The position numbers and the translations under genes are program-made. A stretch of 64,000 nt of DNA from Microlunatus antarcticus (lineage in GTDB: Bacteria > Actinomycetota > Actinomycetes > Propionibacteriales > Propionibacteriaceae): assembly GCF_014193425.1 (NCBI RefSeq), contig NZ_JACHZG010000002.1, positions 93,510-157,509 of the forward strand. Reading direction: 5' to 3'. The notes under the pieces are model-generated. The model did not search any database and was not told the origin of the DNA. It saw only the letters and a program-made list of their open reading frames with translations. Within the stretch, counting starts at the first letter, position 1; each line of letters opens with the position of its first letter. Positions 36,153 through 45,697 of the stretch are shown here, in pieces.

Positions 36153-36282
36153 CCGTGTGCTCCTCGACGTCGTCGTCCGGATCGTGCCCGCGGATCGTGC
36201 CCGCTGGGCTCGGTGAGGGAAGACCCTAGCCGGTCAGGCCCGGGGCCGTCGCGAGGGGCGGGGGCCGACCGGCGCCCTCAAC

Positions 36283-36288
36283 TATTCT
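36283..36288 (+). promoter_or_regulatory. -10 box (TATTCT) of terC-like gene
   Basis: TATTCT is the best -10 match in the region; it leaves a leader of about 28 bases before the ATG, too short for a yybP-ykoY manganese riboswitch. Confidence 0.4.
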
Positions 36289-36322
36289 GGTGTGCCGCCC
36301 GTTCCCGACGAAAGCGCCCCGA

Positions 36323-37519
36323 ATGGACGTCACACCCCTCGCCTGGACCCTGACCATCGTCTTCGTGGTCGGCCTCCTGGTCTTCGACTTCGTGTTCCAC
36401 GTGCGCAAGGCGCACACCCCCACGCTCTCCGAGGCGGCCCGCTGGTCGGCCGTCTACGTCGGCATCGCCCTGGCCTTCGGGGTCGGCGTGCTGGTGATCG
36501 GTGGCACCGAGGCCGGCGGAGAGTACTTCGCCGGCTACATCACCGAGAAGGCGTTGTCGGTCGACAACCTCTTCGTCTTCCTGATCATCATGACCAGCTT
36601 CAAGGTCCCCCGCGCCGACCAGCAGAAGGTGCTGCTCTTCGGCATCGTCTTCTCGCTGATCGCGCGGACCGGCTTCATCTTCCTGGGCGCCGCGCTGATC
36701 AACAGCTTCGCCTGGGTCTTCTACCTCTTCGGCCTGATCCTGCTCGTCACCGCGGGCAACCTGCTCAAGCCCGAGGGGGAGGACAGCCACGGCGCCGACA
36801 ACGTCATGATCAGGATCGCGCGCAGGCTGTTCAGCACGTCCGAGCACTACGACGGCGACAAGCTGTTCACGGTCGAGGACGGCAAGCGCGTGATGACGCC
36901 GATGCTCCTCGTGATGGCCGCCATCGGTGGCACGGACATCCTCTTCGCGCTCGACTCGATCCCGGCGATCTTCGGGCTCACGCAGAACGTCTTCATCGTC
37001 TTCACCGCGACCGCCTTCTCGCTGCTCGGCCTGCGCCAGCTCTACTTCCTGATCGACGGCCTGCTCGACCGCCTGATCTACCTCACGTACGGGCTCGCGG
37101 CGATCCTCGCGTTCATAGGCGTGAAGCTGATCCTGCACGCGCTGCACGAGAACACCGTGCCGTTCATCAACGACGGCGAGCACGTGAACGTCTTCGAGAT
37201 CAGCACCGGGCTGTCGTTGTCGGTCATCCTCGGGGTCCTCGTGGTCACCGTCGTCGCCTCGCTGGTCAGCCCGAAGGGTCGGGCGCAGAACGCCGTCTCC
37301 AACGCCCGCCGGCACGCCTCGCAGTACCTCGACACGAACTTCGAGACCGACCCGCAGCTGCGCTCGAAGATCTGGGACAAGCTCGTGGGCGAGGAAGAGA
37401 CGATGCGGGGGCTGCCCGAGAAGTACCGCGCCCGCATCCGCGAGGAGGACAAGCTCATGCGCCTCCTCGGCGAGGCCCACGCCGAGCACGACGCGTACCT
37501 GGCGCAGACCTCCCGCTGA
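36323..37519 (+). CDS. TerC-family membrane protein
   Basis: A 398-residue integral membrane protein of the TerC/Alx family, implicated in manganese export and tellurium resistance. Seven to nine helices; family motifs are EYFAGYITEKALSVDNLFVFLIIMTSFKVP (helix pair 2-3; acidic residues of the metal site), GGTDILFALDSIPAIFGLT, and RQLYFLIDGLLDRLIYLTYGLAAILAFIGVKL. A C-terminal cytosolic tail of about 90 residues (SPKGRAQNAVSNARRH...) is longer than usual. The ATG is chosen because the TerC fold begins directly after it. Confidence 0.9.
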   Translation: MDVTPLAWTLTIVFVVGLLVFDFVFHVRKAHTPTLSEAARWSAVYVGIALAFGVGVLVIGGTEAGGEYFAGYITEKALSVDNLFVFLIIMTSFKVPRADQQKVLLFGIVFSLIARTGFIFLGAALINSFAWVFYLFGLILLVTAGNLLKPEGEDSHGADNVMIRIARRLFSTSEHYDGDKLFTVEDGKRVMTPMLLVMAAIGGTDILFALDSIPAIFGLTQNVFIVFTATAFSLLGLRQLYFLIDGLLDRLIYLTYGLAAILAFIGVKLILHALHENTVPFINDGEHVNVFEISTGLSLSVILGVLVVTVVASLVSPKGRAQNAVSNARRHASQYLDTNFETDPQLRSKIWDKLVGEEETMRGLPEKYRARIREEDKLMRLLGEAHAEHDAYLAQTSR

Positions 37520-37534
37520 CGCAGATCACGAGAG

Positions 37535-37568
37535 CGCCCCCTGAGCCTGTCGAAGGGCTCAGGGGGCG
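37535..37568. terminator. Bidirectional hairpin terminator containing a dispersed repeat
   Basis: CGCCCCCTGAGCC pairs perfectly with GGCTCAGGGGGCG across TGTCGAAG, followed by TT. It ends the terC-like transcript and the convergent DUF427 gene. Its loop side carries the repeat also found at 32681. Confidence 0.75.
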
Positions 37569-37588
37569 TTCGCACGTACGCGGGCGGG

Positions 37589-37891
37589 TCAGCCGCTGAC
37601 CTCGACCCCCGGCGCGAACGCGACGTAGTTGCTGAAGTCCTTCCCGACCCGCTGCACGGCGCCGTCGATCAGGTGCGGGTAGGCCCAGGCGAGGTCCGGC
37701 CGGCGCTTGCCGTCGACGACGACATCGAAGTACTGGCACGGGCCCTTCCACGGGCACGTGTACGGGGTGGGGCTGGGCTCGAGCCGGTCGCTGCCGACGC
37801 TGGCCGGGGGGAAGTACCAGTTCCCCTCGATCTTGATCAGGTCCTCCTGCGGTGCCTCGGCGATCACGGTGCCGTCGACGGTGGCCTTCAT
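37589..37891 (-). CDS. DUF427 domain protein
   Basis: A 100-residue single-domain protein: MKATVDGTVIAEAPQEDLIKIEGNWYFPPASV at the start, then TPYTCPWKGPCQYFDVVVDG and a terminal DFSNYVAFAPGVEV. This is the DUF427 beta-fold (two-stranded CPWKG turn). No enzyme activity is established for the family; it appears as a stand-alone protein in many actinobacteria. ATG with AAGGAG seven bases upstream. Confidence 0.88.
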   Translation of the reverse strand: MKATVDGTVIAEAPQEDLIKIEGNWYFPPASVGSDRLEPSPTPYTCPWKGPCQYFDVVVDGKRRPDLAWAYPHLIDGAVQRVGKDFSNYVAFAPGVEVSG

Positions 37892-37982
37892 GCGGTGCTC
37901 CTTCGTGGTGCTGCGGACGGACATCCTGCCAGCCATCGTCACCCCTCGTCCCGCGCGCTTGGGCGAGGGGCACGATGAAGCC

Positions 37983-38885
37983 ATGGAACGTCCCACCACC
38001 GCCCACCCGCTGCTGATCCTCGCCATGGACCAGCGGGACTCGTTCGCCAAGCTCTTCGGCACCGAGGAGGACGAGGCGACGCCGGAGCAGGTCGAGCGGA
38101 TGCGGGCGGCGAAGACGCTGGTCTACCGCGGCGTCGCCGCCGTCGCCGACCAGGTCGAGGACGCCCAGATCGGCGTGCTGGTCGACGAGGAGTACGGCCC
38201 GGCGGTCCTGGAGCAGGCGCACGCCGACGGTCGGGTGCTGGCGTACCCGGTCGAGAAGAGCGGGCAGCACCTCTTCGACCTCGAGTACGCCGACGCGACG
38301 CCCGAGCACATCGCGCGCTGGCAGCCCGACTACGTCAAGGTGCTCGTCCGGATGAACCCGGACGACAGCAGTGCCGACACCCAGGACCAGCTGGGCAAGC
38401 TCGCCTCGCTCTCGGCGTCGCTGCACGGATCGGGGCTGCCCTTCCTGCTCGAGCTGCTCGTCCCGGCGTCGGACGCCCAGCTCGCGTCGGTGGGCGGCGA
38501 CAGCACCGCGTACGACCGTGACGTCCGGCCCGGTCTGGTGGTGCGGGTCATGGAGGCCGTGCAGGCCGCGGGCGTCGAGCCCACGCTGTGGAAGATCGAG
38601 GGGCTGGAGACGGCCGAGGCCGCCCGGCGGATCGTGGCCGGGGCCCGGGCCGGCGGTCGCGACGCCGACTGCATCGTTCTCGGCCGCGACGCGCCGCAGG
38701 AGAAGCTCGACCACTGGCTGCAGGTCGCGGCGGGGGTGGACGGCTTCGTCGGCTTCGCCATCGGGCGCTCCATCTGGAAGGAGGCGCTCGAGCAGTACCT
38801 CCGCGACGCCGACGAAGCCACGTTCCTGGAGACGGTGGGGGCGAACTACCTGCACTACGTCCGGACGTACCTCGCGGCCCGCTGA
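37983..38885 (+). CDS. DUF2090/IolC C-terminal-type aldolase (2-deoxy-5-keto-gluconate-6-phosphate aldolase-like)
   Basis: A 300-residue TIM-barrel protein. Seen: LLILAMDQRDSFAKLFG (family FDHR-like motif), LVDEEYGPAVLEQAH, YVKVLVRMNPDD with the Schiff-base-type lysine, FLLELLVPASDAQL, LWKIEGLETAEAARRIV, CIVLGRDAPQEKLDHWL and GFAIGRSIWKEALEQYL. These match the aldolase half of IolC-type proteins (inositol catabolism), here without the kinase half. No other iol gene is close by. Substrate assignment is inference from the family. Confidence 0.72.
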   Translation: MERPTTAHPLLILAMDQRDSFAKLFGTEEDEATPEQVERMRAAKTLVYRGVAAVADQVEDAQIGVLVDEEYGPAVLEQAHADGRVLAYPVEKSGQHLFDLEYADATPEHIARWQPDYVKVLVRMNPDDSSADTQDQLGKLASLSASLHGSGLPFLLELLVPASDAQLASVGGDSTAYDRDVRPGLVVRVMEAVQAAGVEPTLWKIEGLETAEAARRIVAGARAGGRDADCIVLGRDAPQEKLDHWLQVAAGVDGFVGFAIGRSIWKEALEQYLRDADEATFLETVGANYLHYVRTYLAAR

Positions 38886-38922
38886 CCTGCCCACGCGGGC
38901 AGCAACCCGACCTCGGCGCCCC

Positions 38923-38971
38923 GACCAGCAGCGCGCGGACCACACGGCCCAAACCACAGCGCGCCGACCAC
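38923..38971. repeat. Imperfect direct repeat in intergenic region
   Basis: CAGCGCGCGGACCAC (38929-38943) is repeated as CAGCGCGCCGACCAC (38957-38971), 28 bases apart, with one mismatch. Confidence 0.4.
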
Positions 38972-38976
38972 AGGAG

Positions 38977-39060
38977 TTTCACGTAAACGTGAAAGACCGG
39001 TGCTCACCACAGCAGATCTGCCGTGGTGAGCAGGGGAGTTTCACGTCAACGTGAAACTCC
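38977..39060. repeat. Three successive palindromes between convergent genes
   Basis: Palindrome 1: TTTCACGT/ACGTGAAA (38977-38994). Palindrome 2: GCTCACCAC and GCAGA with their complements (39002-39031). Palindrome 3: GGAGTTTCACGT/ACGTGAAACTCC (39035-39060), sharing its core with palindrome 1. Spacing is only 7 and 3 bases. They may be terminators for the aldolase and phosphoketolase genes, protein-binding sites, or a repeat element with nested inverted repeats. Confidence 0.6.
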
Positions 39061-39101
39061 TGAGGCGGCCCGGACGCGAGCAGGCCCGAGCCGTGAGGGG
39101 G

Positions 39102-41573
39102 TCAGCCCTGCCAGGTCCAGCTGGAGACGGCGGGGTCGTCCATGCCGTGCTCGCGGGTGTAGGTGCGAGCGCGCAGGCGCGCGTCCTCCATCTCCTGGCG
39201 GAGCCCGGCGCACCGCGCGCCCAGCGCAGGAACCCGGTCGATCACGTCCATGACCAGGTGGAAGCGGTCGAGGTCGTTCAGCATGACCATGTCGAACGGC
39301 GTGGTCGTCGTGCCGCGTTCCTTGTAGCCACGCACGTGGAACTGGTTGTGGTTGGTGCGGCGGTAGGTCAGGCGGTGCACCAGCCACGGGTAGCCGTGGA
39401 AGGCGAAGATGACCGGCTGCGTCGCGGTGAAGAGTGTGTCGAACTCACGGTCGGGCATCCCGTGCGGGTGCTCGGCCTCGGGCAGGAGCCGCATGAGGTC
39501 GACGACGTTGACCACGCGCACGCGCAGGTCGGGCAGGCGCTCCCGCAGGATCGACGCGGCGGCCAGCACCTCCAGCGTCGGCACCTCCCCGGCGCTCGCC
39601 AGCACCACGTCCGGCAGCGTGCTGACGTCGTCCTTGTTGCTGGCCCACTCCCAGATCCCGGCGCCGCGCGCGCAGTGCAGGGCGGCGTCCTCCACCGACA
39701 GGTAGTCGAACTGCGGCTGCTTGCCCGCGACGACGACGTTCACGTAGTGCCGCGACCGCAGGCAGTGGTCGAAGGTCGACAGCAGCGTGTTGGCGTCCGG
39801 CGGCAGGTAGATCCGCACCACGGACGGGTCCTTGTTGAGCACCACGTCGAGGAAGCCCGGGTCCTGGTGGGTGAGGCCGTTGTGGTCCTGGCGCCACACG
39901 TGCGAGCTGAGCAGGTAGTTCAGGCTCGCGATCGGGCGCCGCCACGGCACCTGCGCGCTGGTCTGCAGCCACTTCGCGTGCTGGTTGAACATCGAGTCGA
40001 CGATGTGGATGAACGCCTCGTAGCAGGTGAAGGCCCCGTGCCGGCCGCTGAGCAGGTAGCCCTCCAGCAGCCCCTCGCACATGTGCTCGGACAGGACCTC
40101 GATCACCCGCCCGGAGCGGTCGAGGCGCTCGTCGAACGGGCCCTCCCCGATCTCCCACTTGCGGCCGGTCACCTCGAGGATGTCCTGGAGCCGGTTGCTG
40201 GCCAGCTCGTCGGGCGCCATGGTCAGGAAGTTCGTCGGGTTGTTCTTCGTCACGTCGCGCAGCCAGCCGCCGAGCACCCGCGTGGCCTCGTGCGACTGGA
40301 CGCCCGGGGCCGGGACGTCGACCCCGTAGTCGCGCCAGTCGGGCAGCTGCAGGTCGCGCAGCATGCCGCCGTTCGCTACCGGGTTGTCGCTCATCCGCCG
40401 GGTGCCGGTCGGGGGCAGGGCGAGCAGCTCGGGGACCGGGCGACCCTCGTCGTCGAAGAGCTCCTCGGGCCGGTAGGCCTTCATCCACTGCTCGAGGACG
40501 GCGCGGTGCTTGCTGTCGGTGTGCGCGCTGGGGAGCGGCACCTGGTGGGCGCGGAACGTCCCCTCCACGCGCTGGCCGTCGACCTCGGGCGGGCACGTCC
40601 AGCCCTTCGGGGTCCGCATGACGATCATGGGCCAGGCCGGGGCCGAGCTGTCCGGACCGAGCTCCGACGGCGCGCTGCGCGCCTGCTGCTGGATGGCCGC
40701 GATCTTGTCGAGGCAGGTCTCGAGCGTCTCCGCGAACGCCTGGTGCACGGTGCCCGGGTCGTCGCCGGAGACGATGTGCGGGTCGTAGCCGTAGCCGCGC
40801 ATCAGCTCGAACAGCTCGGACTCGGGGATGCGCGCGAGGATCGTCGGGTTGGCGATCTTGAACTCGTTGAGGGCCAGGATCGGCAGCACCGCGCCGTCGC
40901 GCGCCGGGTCGATGAACTTGGCCGCGTGCCAGCTGCCGGCCAGCGGTCCGGTCTCGGCCTCGCCGTCGCCGACCACGCAGAAGACGGTCAGGTCCGGGCT
41001 GTCGAGCGCGGCGCCGTACGCGTGCAGCAGCGAGTAGCCGAGCTCGCCGCCCTCGTGGAACGAGCCGGGGGTCTCGGGCGCGCAGTGGCTCGGGACGCCG
41101 CCCGGGAAGGAGAACTGGTGGAAGAACGACTGCATGCCGCGCGCGTCCTGCGGGATGTGGCTGTAGAGCTCGGAGTAGGTGCCCTCGAGCCAGGCGCACG
41201 CGTTCGGGCCGGGGCCGCCGTGCCCGGGACCGGCGACGAAGACGGCGTCGAGGTCGCGTTCCTTGATCAGCCGGTTCGCGTGGACGTACGCGAGGTTGAG
41301 CCCGGGCACGGTGCCGAAGTGGCCGAGCAGCCGCGGCTTCACGTGCTCGGCCTGCAGCGGCTCGCGCAGCAGGGGGTTGGCCATGAGGTAGATCTGGCCG
41401 ACCGCGAGGTAGTTCGCGGCCCGCCACCAGGCGTCGACCAGCCGGAGCTCCTCGGGGTCGAGCACCCCCGGTGGCGTGCCCAGCTCGTACGGCGTCGGCG
41501 CGATCGTCGGACCACCGCCGGCGTCGTCGAAGTCCGCGGAGGTGTCTCCACCCATGCTGGCCAGCTGTGTCAT
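39102..41573 (-). CDS. xfp: Xylulose-5-phosphate/fructose-6-phosphate phosphoketolase
   Basis: An 823-residue thiamine-diphosphate enzyme that cleaves ketose phosphates with phosphate to acetyl phosphate. Seen: [107 protein letters not shown] (ThDP Mg motif), [23 protein letters not shown] and the C-terminal [20 protein letters not shown]. Length is normal. ATG 41573 is chosen over GTG two codons earlier because a TACCTT -10 box ends six bases before the ATG. No acetate kinase is nearby. Confidence 0.95.
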   Translation of the reverse strand: MTQLASMGGDTSADFDDAGGGPTIAPTPYELGTPPGVLDPEELRLVDAWWRAANYLAVGQIYLMANPLLREPLQAEHVKPRLLGHFGTVPGLNLAYVHANRLIKERDLDAVFVAGPGHGGPGPNACAWLEGTYSELYSHIPQDARGMQSFFHQFSFPGGVPSHCAPETPGSFHEGGELGYSLLHAYGAALDSPDLTVFCVVGDGEAETGPLAGSWHAAKFIDPARDGAVLPILALNEFKIANPTILARIPESELFELMRGYGYDPHIVSGDDPGTVHQAFAETLETCLDKIAAIQQQARSAPSELGPDSSAPAWPMIVMRTPKGWTCPPEVDGQRVEGTFRAHQVPLPSAHTDSKHRAVLEQWMKAYRPEELFDDEGRPVPELLALPPTGTRRMSDNPVANGGMLRDLQLPDWRDYGVDVPAPGVQSHEATRVLGGWLRDVTKNNPTNFLTMAPDELASNRLQDILEVTGRKWEIGEGPFDERLDRSGRVIEVLSEHMCEGLLEGYLLSGRHGAFTCYEAFIHIVDSMFNQHAKWLQTSAQVPWRRPIASLNYLLSSHVWRQDHNGLTHQDPGFLDVVLNKDPSVVRIYLPPDANTLLSTFDHCLRSRHYVNVVVAGKQPQFDYLSVEDAALHCARGAGIWEWASNKDDVSTLPDVVLASAGEVPTLEVLAAASILRERLPDLRVRVVNVVDLMRLLPEAEHPHGMPDREFDTLFTATQPVIFAFHGYPWLVHRLTYRRTNHNQFHVRGYKERGTTTTPFDMVMLNDLDRFHLVMDVIDRVPALGARCAGLRQEMEDARLRARTYTREHGMDDPAVSSWTWQG

Positions 41574-41579
41574 GTCCAC

Positions 41580-41585
41580 AAGGTA
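41580..41585 (-). promoter_or_regulatory. -10 box (TACCTT) of xfp, leaderless
   Basis: TACCTT six bases before ATG 41573. Confidence 0.4.
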
Positions 41586-41624
41586 GGGCCGGACCTCCCG
41601 ACCCCGAAGGCCGCCTACGTGAAC

Positions 41625-42686
41625 CTACGGCGACCGTTCGAAGCGAACGCGCGGTGTGAGGACAGCCGCCGCGACCTCCTCGACGCCCAGGTCGGCCAGG
41701 CAGGCCGGGTCGTCCCCGGTGAGCGGGCAGCGCGCCGACCACCAGCACTCCTGCTCGGTGATGGCCAGCGGGCGCCGGACCTCGCAGCCGGGCAGGCCCT
41801 GCAGCGACGCCCCGAACCGCGGGTCGAGCCCGTAGCGTCCGACCACGGTGGGACCGAAGAGGCCGACGGCGTACGCACCGACCGCCGTCGCGAGGCGCAC
41901 CGGCCCGGTGTCCCCGCCGACCACGACCCCGCCGCGCTCGCCGACGACGGCCAGGTGCGCGGCGAGCGCGCGCAGGTCACCGGGCGGGAGGAGGAAGGTT
42001 CCGGGGACGGGTGCGCTGCCCGCGACCCCGGCCGTGAGCACAGGCCGGCCCGCCGCCCCGGCCCGGGCAGCGAGCTCGGCCCAGCGCTCGGCCGGCCACT
42101 CCTTGACCCGCATCCCGGACCCGGGCACCAGGACGACTGGCGAACTTCTGACGCGGGAACGACCTGTGGTGTCGTCAACCGCCCAGAAGTCTTGCAGCCG
42201 GGTGCGCGCTGCGGCTCGCTCTCGCTCGGTGAGGGTGATCACGAGCGGCTCGTCGGCGTACGCGGGGTCCACGAGGCCGTCGGCGGCCAGCAGCCGGAGG
42301 AACCGGCGGTCGATCCGCTCGTCGGTGGGCGGGGAGCGCCACAGGTTGGTGACCGCCTGCGGTGCCCGGGCTGCGCAGAGGTCGGCGATGCCGTCGTACG
42401 TGGTCGTGGTGACGACGAGGTCGTACGCGCTCCCCGCCGCCTCGGCCGCGTCGAGCTCGGCCTCGACGGCCCGACGGGGAGCGCCGTCGGCGTGGTCGCT
42501 CGTGCCGACGACCCGCGCGACGAGCGGGTCGTGGGCCAGCAGCGCGTCGCCGGGCGTGAAGGTGAGGACGGTCAGCTCGGCGGCGGGGTGGCTGCGGGCG
42601 AGGGCGTGCACCGCGGGCAGGAGGAGCAGCACGTCGCCGAAGCCGCCGAGCAGCTCGACGACCAGGATCCGCCGGAGCCCCGTCAC
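41625..42686 (-). CDS. Glycosyltransferase family 9 (heptosyltransferase-like)
   Basis: A 353-residue GT9 protein: ILVVELLGGFGDVLLLLPAVHALA at the N-terminus, PVVLVPGSGMRVKEWPAERWAELAARAG in the donor-binding half, GVVVGGDTGPVRLATAVGAYAVGLFGPT and a C-terminal cysteine pair (ECWWSARCPLTGDDPACL). Such proteins in actinobacteria add heptose or other sugars to envelope or antibiotic glycans. Starts at GTG in GTGA overlap with the family 4 gene. Confidence 0.85.
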   Translation of the reverse strand: MTGLRRILVVELLGGFGDVLLLLPAVHALARSHPAAELTVLTFTPGDALLAHDPLVARVVGTSDHADGAPRRAVEAELDAAEAAGSAYDLVVTTTTYDGIADLCAARAPQAVTNLWRSPPTDERIDRRFLRLLAADGLVDPAYADEPLVITLTERERAAARTRLQDFWAVDDTTGRSRVRSSPVVLVPGSGMRVKEWPAERWAELAARAGAAGRPVLTAGVAGSAPVPGTFLLPPGDLRALAAHLAVVGERGGVVVGGDTGPVRLATAVGAYAVGLFGPTVVGRYGLDPRFGASLQGLPGCEVRRPLAITEQECWWSARCPLTGDDPACLADLGVEEVAAAVLTPRVRFERSP

Positions 42687-43882
42687 GTCCCGAGCGCCGA
42701 GTCGTAGACGGCGCGGTGCCTCGCCGCGATCGTGGCCCAGCCGCGGCCGGCCGCCAGCGCCTCGCCGCGCCGCGCCACCGTCCCCGCGAGCGCCGGGTCG
42801 TCGAGCAGGCGCCGGACCGCCGCGGCGATCGCCGCCGGGTCGCGCCGTGCGGCGACGTCGAGGACCGTGACGCCGTCGACCAGCGCGGGGTCGCGGGTGT
42901 CGGCGACGGTGGCGAGCACGGGTGCTCCGTGCTCCAGCGCGGCCAGCAGCGACCCGCTCTTGGTGGTCACGCCCGCCGTGAACGGCAGCACCACGGCGTC
43001 GGCCGCGGACAGCAGCTCCGACACGGCGGAGCCGTCGACCCAGCCGGTCAGCCGTACGCGGTCGCCGACCCCGCGGTCCGCGATGCGCTGCTCGACCTCC
43101 GCGCGGAACGACCGCGCCTCGGCGCCCGGCAGCGCGAGCGAGGCGAAGCCGCCCGCCACCTCCACGTGCACGTCGACCCCCGCGTCGCGCAGCAGGGCGG
43201 TCGCGTCGACGAGCTCACGCACACCCTTGACCGGGTGCACGAAGCCGAAGAACACCAGCAGCGGCACCCCGTCGGCCAGACCGAGCCGGCCCCGTACGCG
43301 GTCCCGCACCCGAGCCCGGGCGGCGGCGGCGTCGGGCGCCGGACCGGGGACGTTCGGGCCGATGGGGATCAGGGTCGGCTCGCGGTGCAGCCGGCTCCGC
43401 ACCAGGCTCGCGTGACCCTCGTTCGTCACGACCAGCGCCCGGCTCCGCGGCCCGAGGAGCCCGCTCTCCCGGTCGCGGCGACCGCCACGTTCCAGGGTCG
43501 GCCACACCCGCGGCGGAACCCACGCGGGCCAGGCCCACCCGCCGTACTCGTGGAGCGTCGTGACGACCGGCGTCCGCAGGAACGCGGGCAGCGCGCCGAC
43601 CGCACCCGACCACCCGTACGCGGAGGGGGCCCACTGCACGTGCACGAGGTCGACGCCCAGGCCGTCGAGCGCGCGGGCGGCGCGGTGGACGTTCCGCGCG
43701 GACCAGTCCGGCGTGACCGGGAACGCCTCCGTGGCCGCGGAGCCGGGCTCGGCGACGCGTGCGGCCACGACGACGTCGGTCGCCGGGTCGGCGGCCCGGA
43801 GCTCGGTGGCCAGGCGGCGGACGTAGTCGGCCACGCCGTCGCGCTCGGGCGCGTAGGTCCCGCAGACCAGGGCGACGCGCAC
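42683..43882 (-). CDS. Glycosyltransferase family 4
   Basis: A 399-residue GT-B glycosyltransferase: ALVCGTYAPERDGVADYVRRLATELR (N-terminal acceptor domain), VVTTLHEYGGWAWP, PLLVFFGFVHPVKGVRELVDATALL and the donor motif AADAVVLPFTAGVTTKSGSLLAALEHGAPVLAT, in which the usual E(x7)E is present in part. Start at GTG with GGAGG upstream. It is the first gene of a pair with the family 9 gene and divergent from a family 2 gene 66 bases away, forming a small glycosylation cluster. Confidence 0.85.
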   Translation of the reverse strand: MRVALVCGTYAPERDGVADYVRRLATELRAADPATDVVVAARVAEPGSAATEAFPVTPDWSARNVHRAARALDGLGVDLVHVQWAPSAYGWSGAVGALPAFLRTPVVTTLHEYGGWAWPAWVPPRVWPTLERGGRRDRESGLLGPRSRALVVTNEGHASLVRSRLHREPTLIPIGPNVPGPAPDAAAARARVRDRVRGRLGLADGVPLLVFFGFVHPVKGVRELVDATALLRDAGVDVHVEVAGGFASLALPGAEARSFRAEVEQRIADRGVGDRVRLTGWVDGSAVSELLSAADAVVLPFTAGVTTKSGSLLAALEHGAPVLATVADTRDPALVDGVTVLDVAARRDPAAIAAAVRRLLDDPALAGTVARRGEALAAGRGWATIAARHRAVYDSALGT

Positions 43883-43948
43883 CGTGCTCCCTCCGCCGAC
43901 GACCCGGCGCCCAGGAACGGGTGCCGTCGGCGTGCCACGATCTGCGAC

Positions 43949-44845
43949 GTGCCGGCCCCCGATCCTGCCTCGTCCACGAGCCGGACGACGGGAACCTCGC
44001 TGCTGCGGGGCGCCGTCCCGCACCGCGACGACCTCGACGTGCTCATCCCCACGCGCGACCGGGCCGCCGCCCTCGCGGTCACGCTGGCCGGCCTGCTGTC
44101 GCAGGACCTCACCGCCCGGCTCGTGCTGGCGGACCAGACGCCGGGCTCGAGCTCGGTCGAGCAGCCCGAGATCGCGAGCCTGCTGTCGGTGATGCGGCTG
44201 CGCGGCTGGGAGGTCGAGGTCGACCACCGGCAGGAGCCGGGGCGCGGGGTCACCGAGCAGCGCCAGCACCTCCTCGACCGGGCCCGCCGCACCTACCTGC
44301 TGATGCTCGACGACGACGTCCTGCTCGAACGCTGGGTGCTGCGCCAGCTGATCGAGGCGATGGACGTGCTCGGGTGCGGGTTCGTCGGCATGGCCCACGC
44401 CGCGGCGTCCTACCTCGACGACGTCCGGCCGGCCGAGCTAGAGACGTTCGAGCTGTGGCCGGGCGGGCAGGTCGAGCCCGAGCGGGTCCGCAAGGGCGAC
44501 CCGGGCTGGGAGCGCTGGCGGCTGCACAACGCCGCGAACGTGCAGCACCTGCTCGACCGCCTCCCGCCCGGCGCGCTCGACGCCCGGGGGTGGGCCGCGT
44601 ACAAGGTCGCCTGGGTCGCCGGGTGCGTGCTGTTCCGGAGCGACGCGCTGCGCGAGGTCGGCGGCTACGGCTTCTGGGCCGACCTGCCCCACAACCTCCG
44701 CGGCGAGGACGTCGTGACCCAGCTCCAGGTCGCGGAACGGTTCGGCGGCGCCGGCCTGCTGCCGTCGGGGGCCTGGCACCTGGAGCTGCCGACGTCCATC
44801 GAGGACCGCGGCGTCGACGCGTACGCGGCCGTGCTCGAGGACTGA
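43949..44845 (+). CDS. Glycosyltransferase family 2
   Basis: A 298-residue GT2 protein: LDVLIPTRDRAAALAVTLAGLLSQ at the N-terminus, YLLMLDDDVLLERWVLRQL with the DDD metal motif (about 113-119), AWVAGCVLFRSDALREVGGYGFWADLPHNLRGEDVVTQLQ as the acceptor/base region, and no membrane helix. Divergent from the family 4 gene. Acceptor and donor unknown. Confidence 0.82.
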   Translation: MPAPDPASSTSRTTGTSLLRGAVPHRDDLDVLIPTRDRAAALAVTLAGLLSQDLTARLVLADQTPGSSSVEQPEIASLLSVMRLRGWEVEVDHRQEPGRGVTEQRQHLLDRARRTYLLMLDDDVLLERWVLRQLIEAMDVLGCGFVGMAHAAASYLDDVRPAELETFELWPGGQVEPERVRKGDPGWERWRLHNAANVQHLLDRLPPGALDARGWAAYKVAWVAGCVLFRSDALREVGGYGFWADLPHNLRGEDVVTQLQVAERFGGAGLLPSGAWHLELPTSIEDRGVDAYAAVLED

Positions 44846-44902
44846 GCCCGCTCGGGCGCACGACTAGCCTGGCGCCCCGCTCCACACCGAGGAGGACGCA
44901 CG

Positions 44903-45685
44903 GTGCTCGAGGCCCTCTCGCCCCAGCGACGTCGACTCGTGCTCGGCGTGCTCGCCGTCGTGGCCCTGCTCGTGCTGGCGCTCGTGGTCACGCTGGTCGT
45001 CCGGGCGGTGACCCGCGACGGGCCGGTTCCGCAGGACCGGCCGGGACCGGTGCTGCTGGTGCCCGGTTACGGCGGACGTACGGCGTCCCTCGACCCGCTC
45101 GCCGCCGTCCTCCGCTCCGAGGGGCGCGCGGTCACGGTCGTGGACCTCGTCGGGGACGGCACGGGGGACCTGGACGCGCAGGCCGACCACCTGGCCGACG
45201 TGGCCGACGGGGTGCTGCGGACGAGCGGCGCACCCTCGGTCGACGTCGTCGGCTACTCCGCCGGCGGGGTCGTCGTGCGGCTGTGGGTCCGCGACCACGG
45301 CGGTGCCGCCCAGGCGCGCCGGGTGCTGACCCTCGGGTCGCCGCAGCACGGGACGAGCGTGGCCGCGCTCGGGGCCGAGGTCGCCGGTGGCTGCCCCACC
45401 GCCTGCGAGCAGCTCCTGCCCGACAGCCCGCTGCTCCGCCGCCTCAACGCGGGCGACGAGACGCCGTCCGGGCCGGAGTGGGCGACGGTCCGGTCGAGCG
45501 CCGACCAGGTCGTCACGCCCACCGCGTCGGCGGCGCTCGACGGCGCGCTCAACGTGGTCGTGCAGGACAACTGCCCGGACGCGACGACGTCGCACTACGA
45601 GCTGCCCGCCGACCCCGTCGTGGCCGCAACCCTGCGCTCCACCCTCGGCGCCGGGCCGATGGCGTCGCCGGGTGCCGCGTGCTGA
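44903..45685 (+). CDS. Membrane-anchored alpha/beta hydrolase (lipase/esterase-like)
   Basis: A 260-residue protein with an N-terminal membrane anchor (about 11-34) and an alpha/beta-hydrolase body. Seen: PVLLVPGYGGRTASLDPLAAVL (oxyanion region), VDVVGYSAGGVVVRLWVRDHGG with the nucleophile Ser in GYSAG (about residue 119), LGSPQHGTSVAALGAEV, and a likely catalytic His in TTSHYELPADP. Similar to actinobacterial EstA/LipA-type triacylglycerol lipases. Two cysteine pairs suggest an extracytoplasmic domain. GTG with GAGGAGG upstream. Confidence 0.8.
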   Translation: MLEALSPQRRRLVLGVLAVVALLVLALVVTLVVRAVTRDGPVPQDRPGPVLLVPGYGGRTASLDPLAAVLRSEGRAVTVVDLVGDGTGDLDAQADHLADVADGVLRTSGAPSVDVVGYSAGGVVVRLWVRDHGGAAQARRVLTLGSPQHGTSVAALGAEVAGGCPTACEQLLPDSPLLRRLNAGDETPSGPEWATVRSSADQVVTPTASAALDGALNVVVQDNCPDATTSHYELPADPVVAATLRSTLGAGPMASPGAAC

Positions 45686-45697
45686 GTTGCACCGCGG

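Noticed and set aside
36216..36322. Possible yybP-ykoY manganese riboswitch before the terC-like gene
   Set aside because: The likely -10 box leaves only about 28 bases of leader, and no riboswitch core sequence was seen.
39035..39060. Palindromes at 39 kb as a CRISPR-like array
   Set aside because: Only two related copies, each palindromic with no regular spacers and no cas genes nearby.
39051..42707. A 1218-codon plus-strand open frame opposite phosphoketolase and a glycosyltransferase
   Set aside because: Antisense shadow with composition typical of GC-rich reverse frames; the minus strand carries an unmistakable phosphoketolase.
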